This document shows, one piece after another, positions 13,501 to 23,689 of a stretch of 64,000 bases of DNA (position 1 is the first letter of the stretch; each line of letters starts with the position of its first letter). This DNA is from Coptis chinensis (taxonomy: Eukaryota > Streptophyta > Magnoliopsida > Ranunculales > Ranunculaceae), in assembly GCA_015680905.1 (NCBI GenBank), contig CM027377.1, forward strand, positions 36,170,501-36,234,500. The letters run 5' to 3'. The position numbers were made by a program, and so were the translations under genes. Under the pieces are notes generated by a model. That model saw only the letters and a list, made by a program, of their open reading frames with translations. It did not search any database and was not told where the DNA came from.

Positions 13501-13886
13501 AAAATTGATCTGAAACACTCGACAGTAAAAGTTTTTATTCGTAGACGTAGAACTTTAGTTTTGATAAAAAGAAAAAACATAACTACTCACATGTATTAAA
13601 CCTCGACGAATCCCTCATCGTCCGAATCGTCGTGCTCCAACGCTCTAGCAATCCAGCTTTTTATCTCCGCCTCCATTTTTATTTTATTTTATTTTTATTT
13701 CCAAACCCTATTTTCTAGAAAAAATATGAATATATACTTGGGTTCGAAACCTAAGCCCAATACAAACTCGGGCCCAGAAATCAGGCCCACATATCTCAAA
13801 TCCAATCCAACGAATTTTAAATAAAAATTAAATTAATTAATTAATTAATTAATTAATAAATATGTATTTTAAATACGGGCATTACA
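10544..13886 (-). mobile_element. 3.3-kb solo LTR, copy 1
   Basis: Read on the minus strand it starts TGTAATGCCCG and ends GGTGTGACA. It is flanked by near-identical 5-bp duplications, gttgt (10539-10543) and gttat (13887-13891). It matches, inverted, 30050-33403 and 56671-60081 over the full length: same ends, the GGGCCCGAG block, the 'ggcccaa' block, repeated 'cgccagaaggg' units (11670-11790), and three 'ggcgcctta' plus 'ttagttcctcc' repeats (11040-11220). No coding domains. It is a solo LTR of a Ty3-gypsy element; Tekay/Del-type is my guess from the TGTAATGCCC start and LTR length. Confidence 0.75.
13596..13676 (-). CDS. short acidic ORF inside the solo LTR
   Basis: A 26-codon ORF begins MEAEIKSW and ends DDSDDEGFVEV, about 210 bases from the LTR start, and is followed by a donor-like GTGAGT. 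The copy at 56851 keeps MEAE but is then frameshifted. The copy at 30234 has a deletion after the ATG. Its location after the presumed LTR promoter makes it a candidate leader ORF of the parent retroelement. Function unknown; coding status is inference from an intact start and a gene-like composition. Confidence 0.35.
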   Translation of the reverse strand: MEAEIKSWIARALEHDDSDDEGFVEV

Positions 13887-14456
13887 GTTATCGTGGTAAT
13901 TTCTAAAGTTAGTGCAAATTTATTGTTGTTACCATTAAATGGAACCGGTTAATTACTAGATATATGGCGGGGTTAACGTTATCATTGACCGGGGGGGGGT
14001 AACGGATATTATTGGCGGACTTTGATGATTATGGGCTCTTCATTAATGGGTATTTTTATATTGGACCTATATATTGTATTGGGCCTGTTATATTAAACCA
14101 AGTTTGAGTTGTTTTTATTGGGCCTCTTGTTATAATTGTGGGGGGTATGTTTTATTAGTAAGCCACGTATGGCTTCTTCCAGAGAGCGGATGGAAAGGAT
14201 AAGGATAAGCAGAAACACCTCCTGCTTCGAAAAAGAGGATCGCGGGTCACCGATTATTGAAGATTTTGGAGATGATTCTCTCTCTCTCGCTCTCTGGAAT
14301 AGCGGATCTCTGGCCCTCACTTTGAACGCCACCAGGTTAGATATATCGAAGGTAAGTCAAAGATATGGTAACTTAATCATAGCTATTAATATGTTATTGT
14401 TCATGAAATTTAAATGGTCAAGGTTTGATTAGCTAATTTAAGAGTGGCATACCTTA
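13887..14456 (+). other. site-II-like promoter motifs and short ORF
   Basis: Two TGGGCC motifs (site II class, common in plant housekeeping promoters) lie at about 14080 and 14119. A plus-strand ORF starting MASSRERMERIR (ATG at about 14168) is open to a donor-like GAAG|gtaagt at about 14350. The peptide is not recognised. The arrangement resembles a first exon of a gene fragment, or the 5' part of another LTR, since the neighbouring LTR family also carries GGGCC blocks. Confidence 0.3.
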
Positions 14457-16240
14457 TGTCTGTCCTGTTGTTAAGCAATTGTTTGGATTTCTCAAACGGT
14501 TCTCACACCTTCACGTTTACATTTAAGCATAGAAGGTAGTTTTCGCCCTTGAGTCATCTTTACTGGAATTTAGAGTACGTATTCTATTTCTTTGAATGTC
14601 TTATATTTGCACTAACCGTACTGGACCAGCGTAATGTTGAGGTGTTTAGTTGGTTGGCTAGAAAAACAGTTCATGTGTAAGTCACTCCTACACCATTTGT
14701 TAGGGACAACGCTAGACCACGTGTAATTTATTGTTTATTTTTCTAGCGAAATTATATTTTGACTAGTTCAAGTAAAAATAAGTTAATATTCTTTTATTGG
14801 TATTGAGAGTTGTGCTCCGAAAGGCCGCAATAGGCCCTTGTTAGGCCACAAGGAGTCTATCACCAGGCCATTTGTCAGGCCGCTACATGCCGTGTTAGGT
14901 CACTGTAGGCCATTGTTGGGCTGCCGCAAGCCGCAACAAACTTTAATATATCCATGCATATTTTTATTAATTTATTGTTTTATTTCCCGCTTAATTAATT
15001 ATTTGTTAGAGTAGTATTGAGATAAGTATATTAATGCCATGCGATTGTCATAGGTTCTCTTACGTGAATTATTTCTTTTATCTAGGTTGAGTAATACATA
15101 TATATATGTTGTGCGGTTGCTCAAGAATTTGGCAAAATCCTCGAAAGATTAAAAGTAAAGGGATGTACGATATAGTATACAGATTCAAGGTTGAGAATCA
15201 GTTAGTGGACGTTATATGGTTAGAACAAGAGTGAGAAATCTATACCGCCTTCCTCATCGGAAAGGCTTAATCCATTCTCATAGAACCTTACACCCCAATA
15301 AGAGAACTACGATTGGCTTGATCCCTAAATGGGTACGTAGGTAGCCACCCGGCTCAGCCGCTTCTATAGGAAAACCCCTACCCCTTGTACAAAGAGCCGA
15401 GTGTTTAATCTGTTTTATTATTGATAAATTCTAGCTAAATTATATTGTACGTGTTATGCATGGATATACGGAATTATATTGAATGCTAACGTTTTTCTTG
15501 AGAGTATGTTAATCGATGCACTTACGAGGATTTAATAAGGAACGGTAAGTGGTATTAAGCAGCTAAAGGTATGTGTTAACCTTGTCTTTTGTTTTCAATT
15601 TCATTTCAAGTGGATTATTATATATTGACTACGTATCCAGAAAACAAGAAAAAGGCATATGTGTTCACTAAGAAAAATTTAACGTAAAGCGTACTCTGAT
15701 CGGCTAAGACGGTTCTTTTAGTTGTTCTTATTCCTAAATTTATTCATTTAAGTTGTTTTGTAATAAATTAGTATTTTTTTATTGTCTTTAATAATGAATC
15801 CATATTAGAATGCATCCATTAGTTAGAAACTATGACATGGATTAGCATTCACTTGTGAAAGACCGATCACGGGGGTATGAGATTGGTTTGCCGTAGCCTA
15901 CTTGATTTAACCGACATTTTGTCGAGATGGTTAAGTAGCAAGGTGCCATTTTAATCAATATCTTTAGTAGTTGGGTTTACGGTTGAGGTTTTAATATGAG
16001 GAAGTGTATTATTTGATTTTCAGGTTAGGACAGGTTGTAAATTTATGAAATGTTAGAAATACAGAGGAAATTCTGCCGAATTTTTGTTAGAATGCGATGT
16101 TTATGGGGGTTTTATATTTTAGTTTTAGTTTGGACTCGTGTGAGTCAAAACCGTCACGTCTCACTTTATTAGATAATTGAATATTTGGATCGAGCTCTTT
16201 TATCCGAATATTTAATTGTCTGGAAAATCAGGGCACTACA
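14457..16240. mobile_element. candidate solo LTR
   Basis: The right edge reads GGGCACTACA, the complement of TGTAGTGCCC, an LTR-start type like that of the 3.3-kb family. Outside it lies ccttt, and cctta precedes TGTCTG at 14457, giving a 4/5 match for a 5-bp duplication. Inside is a GGCC-rich patch (14820-14940) and GGGTACGTAGGTAGCC (about 15339), a block also found in the LTRs of the gene-capturing element. No ORFs. Borders are inferred from one weak TSD and may be wrong; orientation is unclear because the two clues disagree. Confidence 0.35.
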
Positions 16241-16504
16241 CCTTTTCGCTCAATTCTCAACATAATTAGAACTTGGATCGAATAGTCATTCTCTCTGTTC
16301 GCCTTCTCCAATTTTTCCCAATTCTCCAAACTTCTACAAATCTCTTTCACGGCTATTACCAATGTGTTGTCTTCTTCACTGAAGCCAATGGATGCATTTA
16401 CAAGGTAAAGTTTCTATCCTCTTTTCTTCTTATGCTTCGGTCGTTCTTTATTCCCAAATTTTAAATGGTTTATGTTTTGGTTCAATTAAACTATTGGCCT
16501 TTTA

Positions 16505-16735
16505 TTGGCTGAAATTCTCCATACGACTTGCGTACGGGATGACGATTAATAAATCCCAAGGCCAGTCAATCAAGTACGTTGGGATAGATTTACGGACGCC
16601 GGTATTCAATCATAGACAATTATACGTTGTGCTCTCAAGATGCCCATCATAAAAAAAAATTAGTGTCATCCTTCCACAAGATGCTTCTGATTGTACTACA
16701 AATATTGTCTACCCAGAAGTTTTACTATAAGTAGA
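16505..16735 (+). pseudogene. PIF1-like helicase C-terminal fragment (Helitron-type)
   Basis: An open stretch to 16652 contains [13 protein letters not shown] and then RQLYVVLSR, which correspond to helicase motifs V and VI of the SF1B PIF1 family as found at the C-terminus of plant Helitron Rep/Hel proteins. A stop follows; the same protein seems to continue after it (CTTNIVYPE). In an intact enzyme these motifs bind single-stranded DNA and ATP during rolling-circle transposition. Only about 75 residues remain, with no Rep domain or Walker motifs upstream. It is a relic of a Helitron or of a PIF1 gene. Confidence 0.7.
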
Positions 16736-16979
16736 GGTATGTCATCCTGATAGCTCCTAAACTATTGTAGGTATCATGCTGTTATGGGAAATAGTTGTTT
16801 TACTTTGTAATTATGCACTGGAAACTATATATGTTGTAATTCCATATCCACCATTTCACAATCGTAACATTTTATAGATGTGGATCAATTCATTCTTGAT
16901 TTAAGCATTTCTCTATTAAGATGTTTAACAAAATAACCTTATCTGACTTCTGCATTTCATATTTAAATTACTTGCAGAC

Positions 16980-17025
<46 letters not shown>

Positions 17026-17942
17026 CAACAACAACAACAACAACAACTTCGTTTTAAGCATTAGCTTTTGGTGCATGAAAAGCAGGCAGTCTTATTCTAC
17101 ATGTAGTTCAAGTAATATCATAGATCGACAAAAAAAAAGTTAAATATCATTCTACTCTTATTCTTCAAATGCAGTGTGTTTATCCATATTTAAGGTAGTT
17201 AAACTTGCCAACTGTATGTGAAGATTACTTGTTTGATCCATCAATTTGTTGTGTTTTTTTTTTTTTAGAAAGGAAAAAATTGCATAATTGAAACCCCGCT
17301 CTCAAATTTTGTTCATTGGAATGTGTAGGTATGTTTCTCATTGTACTCTGGTCATCTAGACATAATTGAGTTGAAATTTGCATATGAGGTAAACATGATA
17401 GGAGCATCTACATGTTTTACATTTAAAAAGCTTTTAGAAAAACTTTAACCACTAAAAAAGGCAACTGCTAGATCAAAATATTTGCTTCGGAAAAATGAAC
17501 ATTTTAATCGCTTTTGGTCATGGTGTTTCCTATTTTTGAGACTGGAAATTGACAACCTTGTCTCATTTTGCAAAATTTTTCTGTCTCCTGATTCCTACTG
17601 TAAGTATAATATATTTTTCGTTCGCAACTATTTGTTTCGCTTGACGTGTGCAATTATTTGATATGATCATGCAAAAAAATGTTATTTCATTTTAGATGCA
17701 AACCGTCTTTACAAGTACAATGTTTGTGATTTGTCAATTTATGTCGGGTCTTATTTCTCACATTTGCTTAGTATAATTTGTTGAGTGTTATTTTAATCTC
17801 ATTATTCATTATATGTATAGCTTTTTGCTACAAACAGATTAAGGCTTCACAATAGAATATGACAAAGCTGGAGATTTCTAAAGGCCTGAAGCATAACTTA
17901 GTTTGGTATGGAATGAAGTATCAGAAGTGTTCATATGGTGTG
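16736..17942. other. AT-rich DNA with trinucleotide microsatellite
   Basis: Between 16981 and about 17047 lies an (ATA)n tract followed by an (AAC)n tract. The rest is AT-rich. The last 100 bases before the next insertion (17850-17942) are open on the plus strand and continue open on the far side (from 25563), so the gene-capturing element may have split a coding segment, but the peptide is not recognised. Confidence 0.5.
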
Positions 17943-18273
17943 TGTAGTAGCCATATTCAGGGATGTATCACATAGGTACTGGGCCAAGAGATAAGGCCCA
18001 GACCACAGTATTTGTTGAGCCCAGAGAAAAGCCCAAGACTAGACTAGGCCCCATGAGGTAAACCTAATAGAGGGATATAAAAAGGAAGAGAGAGGAGAGT
18101 AGAGTGGAAGAGGAAAAGAAGAGAGACATGGGGGGTGAGGAGAGAGGTGAACTACGGCGGCTTGATCCCGAAATGGGTACGTAGGCAACCAAATTGGTGC
18201 AGCCAATCTAAAATATAGAGTGAATGTGAGTAAAGTTAGAGATTGACGATTTCTTGGGAAAGAGGTTGTAACA
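17943..18273 (+). repeat. 5' LTR of the gene-capturing element
   Basis: It starts TGTAGTAGCC and ends GTTGTAACA. Compared by eye with 25226-25557 it differs at one base near 18068 (t/g) and in a small patch near 18251, which suggests recent insertion. It contains a TATAAAAAGG promoter-like box (about 18077) and the block GGGTACGTAGGCAACC (about 18175). Confidence 0.9.
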
Positions 18274-18275
18274 AA

Positions 18276-18290
18276 TGGCGCCTGTGGGGG
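18276..18290 (+). other. primer binding site
   Basis: TGGCGCCTGTGGGGG starts two bases after the 5' LTR. The first seven bases (TGGCGCC) match the complement of the 3' end of plant Asp-tRNA; beyond that the match is poor, so the primer identity is uncertain. Confidence 0.6.
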
Positions 18291-18839
18291 ATCGGTCTTT
18301 GGTTTGGGGTTTACTTTTCGCAGAGGTAAAGCTAAACACTTGGCGGTCCCCGAAAGTAGTAGTGAACGGAGGGATGGAGGCTCTTTGTTGAAAGCTCTTT
18401 TAAGGAGACCTAATTGAAGCCATGAATTTCGCGGAAATGGGTAGTGGGGTCCTTAAATCGATTATTGGACCCCAAGGATTCTTGAATAATTGAAGAGCAT
18501 CGGCCTAGGAGCTAGAACCTTGATTTGCATCTTCTCGATCGAGGCTGGGTCTTTTAGCAAGCGTGCATCCGACCAAACAAGATATCCCCATATATCTGCT
18601 TGAACCTAGATGTGGAAGGAAAAATCTTAAAAGTATTCATAGATTTAGAGTCTTAAGAGATTCTCTTAAAAGAAATGGGATTGGCCGAAGTTAAATCATA
18701 CACCGTGATACTGAGATGGTGGCGGTGAAGAGGCTCTGAGGAACTCGAGATCCGGTTTCGTGGAGATAGGGCTAATTAACGCGCGTCTTTGAGTCAATAT
18801 GGCGTAATGTATTTCGTGATATCTTGTTGTTGTTATCAG

Positions 18840-19206
18840 TCTTTGGTTTTGGGTGGACTTGGTACCGCCGGGCTCTTCATGATGCCTCCTTTAAGGGGTG
18901 CATCATGGTTGCATGGTGTCCGGGATGAGAATCTATTGGCTCTTTTGGTAGGAAGACTTGGATTGCCGCCAGATCGAACAAGTGGTGACAATTCGGTCTC
19001 AGATGACCATGATCCGAAAGCTATGCACTTTTCGATGTAGATGGAAAACAAGTTCCTCAAGATCTAGTTACAAAGATTGGTGAAGAGTGTGGGTTATGGC
19101 GTAGTGTGAGAGAGAGGGTGGTGATGAATGGAGGGCACCTATTCTTCTTTGAAGAAATGAAGATTGTGAAAGAGCTTCAAGATCGGTCAAAACTAAGAAG
19201 AGTATA
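18840..19206 (+). pseudogene. unidentified captured coding fragment
   Basis: An open stretch ([29 protein letters not shown]) ends at a stop near 19040. A second frame then opens ([20 protein letters not shown]..) and runs to a TAA at 19204-19206. Composition and codon use look gene-like, and it sits with other captured fragments, so it may be one frameshifted host gene piece. I do not recognise it. Confidence 0.35.
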
Positions 19207-19212
19207 AACTCG

Positions 19213-19290
19213 AGCGGTGGCAGGCCGTCGGTCCGCTTGTTTCCTTGCCTCAAGTCGGCACCTTTTGTACTACTTTCCTCAAGAGCACGG
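19213..19290 (+). pseudogene. auxin response factor N-terminal fragment
   Basis: A stretch reads GPLVSLPQVGT and, after a 1-base shift, LYYFPQEHGER. This corresponds to the conserved sequence just before the B3 DNA-binding domain of auxin response factors. In ARFs the Trp and Ala-Gly before it are conserved; here W and A are partly present (RWQAVGP). Only about 25 residues match and the flanks do not continue as ARF, so this is a very short relic. Confidence 0.45.
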
Positions 19291-20159
19291 TGAGCGGGAA
19301 TAACCGAAGTCTCACATCCGGACCAATTTAATGGTAGGAGAAGAGGAGAGGGTAGTTCGAGTAATTAAAGAAAGACGGTGGTGGGAAGCGAAAGGGTGTC
19401 GGTGAAGGCGAGGTTTTGTTGAAAGAGAGGTCATTTTGAATGTGTTTAGGAGCTTTGATCGACTATGGATTAGGCATTTATGGTTATGGATTAGGCTTTG
19501 ATATGAGGATGGTGCTAAAGAGTGTTGTTCTTTAAAGTATGGACAAACCGCCTTTGTTGTTATATATGGATTTGGTTTGGAGAGGGTCTAGCAAAGCGTA
19601 AGTAATGCGTAAGGTTTTCCTTATTGCGGCACCTGTATATCTCCTCCCGGAAGTACTAGCGGTGGTTCTATTGGTTCTACCTTCAGCGTAACTTTCTGGG
19701 AAACTAATTGGAGAATCTTTAATGCCGTGAATCGAGACATAAAATTTTGTTGGTCGTGGCCTCGGTGAAGGGATGGTTGATGCCAGGAGCACTCGGTTTC
19801 TCGGATTCTCATTCTTGCCATGAAGTTTAGTTTCAGATTTCTACTTCCAGATTATGCCGGGGGTGGGTGAACCGAAGGCTATATGGAAGCTTAAAAGAAT
19901 AGATTATGACTGGTTTCGGAATTATCGTTGCACTTGAGATGAGAACCCATAATAGTGTCAACTCGATATTCCTTCTTCAATATCTCATGAGCATATGATC
20001 AATGGGAAATCGCCTTCCACCACGTGCCCATCGGAGATCCGATAATGATGGAGTATGGTATGTCATTTGGGATGAGGGTTCCGTAATTTACATTGTTGTC
20101 GTTTGGTGGTGAATGGGTCGATCGTGGTGGTGGAGAGATGGGTAGAGAAGAGGGGGGAA
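19291..20159. other. captured or internal DNA, unidentified
   Basis: A broken stretch between the ARF-like patch and the Hsp70-like fragment. Open pieces on both strands (for example 19532-19821 minus) carry no motif I know. The peptide around 20110-20160 on the plus strand does not yet match the Hsp70 family. Confidence 0.4.
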
Positions 20160-20900
20160 AGGGTGTTATCCGATTTGAAGGGATTGCCGAGAAGAATTTG
20201 AATACCATTGTTGTGGATTGTGTTATTGGGATTCTGTTTATTTTACTGGATTTACAGAGGAGGGTGGTTATGGATGCGGCTACTATTGCCGGTTTGCATC
20301 CTTTGAGGTTGTTTCATGAGACTACGGCTACCGCTTTGGCGTATATGGGATTTATAAGACCGACACGGAGAATGATCGTGAATGTTGCATTTGGTGATGT
20401 TGGGCATGCTAGTATGCGAGTTTGTATTCTTTGGGGTTTAAGAAAGGGCGGTTGAAGGTTTTGGCTCATTCTTTTGATTCAAATCTTGGTGGTAGGGATT
20501 TTGATGAAGTGTTGTTCCAAAGATTTTGTGGGGAAGTTTAAGGGTGAGTATAAGATTGATGTCAACCGAATGCTCGAGCTTGTCTTAGACTTCCGAGATG
20601 CTTGTGAGAAGTTGAAGAAAATGTTGAGTGCAAATCCAGAGGCTCCTTTGAATATCGAGTGCTTGATGGATGAGAAAGATGTGAGGGGTTTCATCAAGAG
20701 GGATGAGTTTGAGGATATAAGCATTCCTATTCGAGCGTGTGAAGGTTAGTTGGAGAAGGCTATCGCAGATCTTTGGAAATTTGTGATGGAGAATATACAT
20801 TCAGGTTGAGGTGGTTGGTTCAGTTAGCGTGTTCCCCGCTATCATTAGGATGTTGACCGAAGTTTTTTGGGAAGGAACCGAGGCGGACTATGAATGCCAA
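20160..20900 (+). pseudogene. captured Hsp70-14/15 (Hsp110-like) fragment
   Basis: The plus strand encodes [71 protein letters not shown] and DVRGFIKRDEFE. These match in order the nucleotide-binding domain of the plant Hsp110-type proteins Hsp70-14/15, cytosolic nucleotide-exchange chaperones. The match starts near residue 120 of the family, and runs to about GKEPRRTMNA (20868-20900), with several frameshifts and stops (for example after 20455 and 20749). No introns interrupt it, although the plant genes are, to my knowledge, intron-rich; this favours cDNA capture. It joins directly to the PPR fragment. Confidence 0.75.
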
Positions 20901-20904
20901 AAGT

Positions 20905-21868
20905 GTGTTCTTGGGATTGCGAGATGGTGTTTCGTGGAATTTGTTAGTTTCGGTATTGTCGGATGGGGTTCCATGGAAAGGCGATGGAAGTGTTTCACGA
21001 TTCTAGAGTTCCGATGTAACGTTGGATAAGTTTTCTTTGGCGCGGCGTATTGGGTGTATGTGCTCAAATGCGGGATGTTAAGTTAGGAGAAATAGTACAT
21101 GGATTAATTTTTGTTAGTGGATTGAGTGTACACGAATTTTTAGTTAATTCACTTATTGATATGTACTCAAAATGTGGTAAGGTCGATAATGCTAGACTTG
21201 TGTTTGAAAGTTAGGATAATGTAGATGATGTTTCTTGGAACTTCGGTGATTTCGCATATGTTAGAAGTGGGTTTAGCGAAAAGAACATTAGGAGTTTTGG
21301 TGAAAATGCACAAGTCCGGATTGAAGTTGAATTGTTTTTAGCTAGGTAGTGTCCGAAAGGCATGCTCGTGATGCTTTAGTGGTTCAGGGAATTTGGAAGA
21401 GTTGCTCACGGTTGTGCCAGGTCAAACTTATTTTGGATTTTGATGTTGTTGTAGGGACGTGATTACTTGACATGTATGCGAAAAATGGTGGTCGGAGAAT
21501 GCAATCAAGATTTTTAAGCTCATGCCCGATCGAAATGTTGTCATGTTTACCGCAATGATCATTTGGATTTTCCCAGTCGTAAACCTGAAGTGTCGAAGAA
21601 TATGCAGATGAAGTCTTTGCATCTCTTTTCTCAAATGCGAAAAGAGGGAATTAAGCCCTCACAGGTTTACATTCTCAAATATAGTTTCGTGGACATCACC
21701 GATGGCGGGTTGTGTTCGAAACTCATAGTTTGAGTAGCATGGAGTCTCTTTAGCTTAACTTCGGGTATCCGGAAGAAAGCAGCTAATTCACTATGTCTTG
21801 TGCTTTGAGTGCTTGTGCAAACTTAGCTGCTTCAAGATTAGGTGAGCAGATACAAGGTGGATGTGGGC
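20905..21868 (+). pseudogene. captured PLS-class PPR protein fragment
   Basis: Typical PPR phrases occur in order: DGVSWN, LGEIVHGLIFVSGL (frame-shifted start), VNSLIDMYSKCGKVDNARLVFES, DMYAKN, IKIFKLMPDRNVVMFTAMI, LHLFSQMRKEGIKPS and [18 protein letters not shown]. These are the P, L and S repeats of an organelle-targeted RNA-binding PPR protein. From memory the order resembles Arabidopsis At3g13880. Frames change at least five times and stops are frequent, so no protein could be made. It starts where the Hsp70-like piece ends and stops where the helicase begins. Confidence 0.75.
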
Positions 21869-23689
21869 GATGCTTGTAATCAGGAGTATAGGATTCCAGA
21901 ATCGTATGATGATATACACAGTGGGAATGTGGACCAGGAGAAAAGGTTTTCTGCGGCTTTACAGCGATACAGGGAAAACCACAGCTCTAGTTCTAATGTA
22001 CGTGATTCGTGGGAAAATAATCGGCTAGCAAAAGGGATGATGGAATTTGGTTCAGAAAAGAATCAAGTATTTGGTAGTAGTTATCAGTATGTGTTTGAAG
22101 AAGACCCGATTGAGTTTGTCAAGGCATGTGTGGATAATGAAGAATTGTTCAGTAAGCCAGAATCACCCTACGCTGTCAAGGAGAAGGAGGTACAGAAACT
22201 TCATGATGACAGGAAAGATCTTCCTATTTATCGGTTACGAGAAGACTTACTCCAGGTAGTGGGTGACCACCAGGTTCTTATAATTGTGGGGAAACCTGGC
22301 GGGGAAAACTACTCGATTCCCCAAGATATCTACATGAAGTCGGGTTACACAAAACATGGAAAGATTGGATGTACTCAGCCACGCCGTGTTGCAGGGATGA
22401 GCGTTGCTGCTCGGGTTTCGCAAGAAATGGGTGTGAAGGTTGGTCACGAGGTTGGTTACTCGGTTCGGTTTGAAGATTGCACATTATCAGAAAAGACAGT
22501 TGTGAAGTATATGACAGACAGAATGCTACTGCGAGAATTTCTTGGTGAGCCTGATTTAAGAAGTTACAGCGTGCTCATGGTGGATGAGGCTCATGAGAGA
22601 ACACTTTCAACTGATATTCTATTTGGTCTTGTTAAGGACATAACATGCCACCAGAGTGATCTAAAGCTTCTTATTTCCAGCACCTACTTTGACTGGGCTC
22701 CTATTTTTAGAATTCCAGGGAGGAGATTTCCAGTTGTCTCATACTTCACAACAGCGCCGGAAGCAAATTACTTGGATGCAGTAATAGTCACAATTCTCAA
22801 AATTCATGTGACTGAACCGAAAGGCGACATTCTTGTATTCTTTACGGGACAGGAGGAGATTGAAACTGCCGAAGAGATTTTGAAGCATAGGACAAGGGGA
22901 CTAGGAACAAAGATCGCTGAGCTCATAATATGCCCTATCTATGCCAACTTGCCAACAGATCTTCAGAACAAAATCTTTGAACCCACAGGAAGGGGCCGGA
23001 AAGTGGTCCGGCAACAAACATAGCGTAAAACATCCTTGACCATCGACGGAATAACATATGTTGTGGATACAGGATTCAGAAGATGAAGTCCTACGACCCA
23101 AGAAAGGTATGCGATCCTTACTTGTCACTCCTATCTCAAAAGCCTCAAAGAACGCAGAGGCTTTGGTCAGCTGACGCGTCTGAGTCGAGGAAAGTGTTAT
23201 CACTTGTACACGCAAGATACTTATCATAATGAGTTGGAAGAAAATACACAGCCTGAAATTCAAAGGACTGACCTAGCAAGTGTCGTGCTCATTCTGAAGA
23301 GCATGGGTATTGAGGACGTGAGGAGTTTTGATTTTATGGACCCACCAGCGGATGAAGGATTGTGTCAAGCATTGGAGTTGCTCTTTGCTCTCAATGCACT
23401 TAATAAAAAGGGAGAGCTTACTAAGCTCGGGAGGAGGATGGCTGAGTTTCCACTTGATCCAATGCTCTCCAAAACGATTGTCGCATCAGAAAAGTACAGA
23501 TGTACTGAAGAAATCCTCTCAATTGCTGCTATGTTGTCCGTTGGCAACTCTATATTTTACCTCCCGAAGGACAAAAAGGTCCATGCTGATAAAACAAGGA
23601 TGAGTTTCCATACTGGAAATGTCGGAGACCATATTGCGTTACTTAACGTCTACAATTCGTGGGAAGAGATAGAGATAAGCTGCCTTTAA
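21869..23689 (+). pseudogene. captured DEAH-box splicing helicase fragment
   Basis: A 393-codon ORF (from 21842) plus a second ORF (23204-23689) encode about 600 residues of a DEAH RNA helicase of the plant DEAH1/PRP2-like group, an ATPase that remodels the spliceosome. Visible: [20 protein letters not shown] (motif Ia), [17 protein letters not shown] (motif II), [19 protein letters not shown] (motif IV), and after the break [16 protein letters not shown] and [12 protein letters not shown] (ratchet/winged-helix region). Motif I is destroyed: GETGSGKT is GKPGGENY here. The SAT motif III region is deleted. Motifs V/VI (about 23020-23200) are frameshifted. It cannot bind ATP normally. N- and C-termini are missing, and no introns are seen. 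Confidence 0.85.

Noticed and set aside
19532..19821. Two overlapping minus-strand ORFs in the capturing element
   Set aside because: No motif, no start context, and the recognised captured genes are all on the plus strand; kept only as unidentified DNA.
20479..20800. Minus-strand ORFs of 71-81 codons
   Set aside because: They are antisense to the Hsp70-like fragment.
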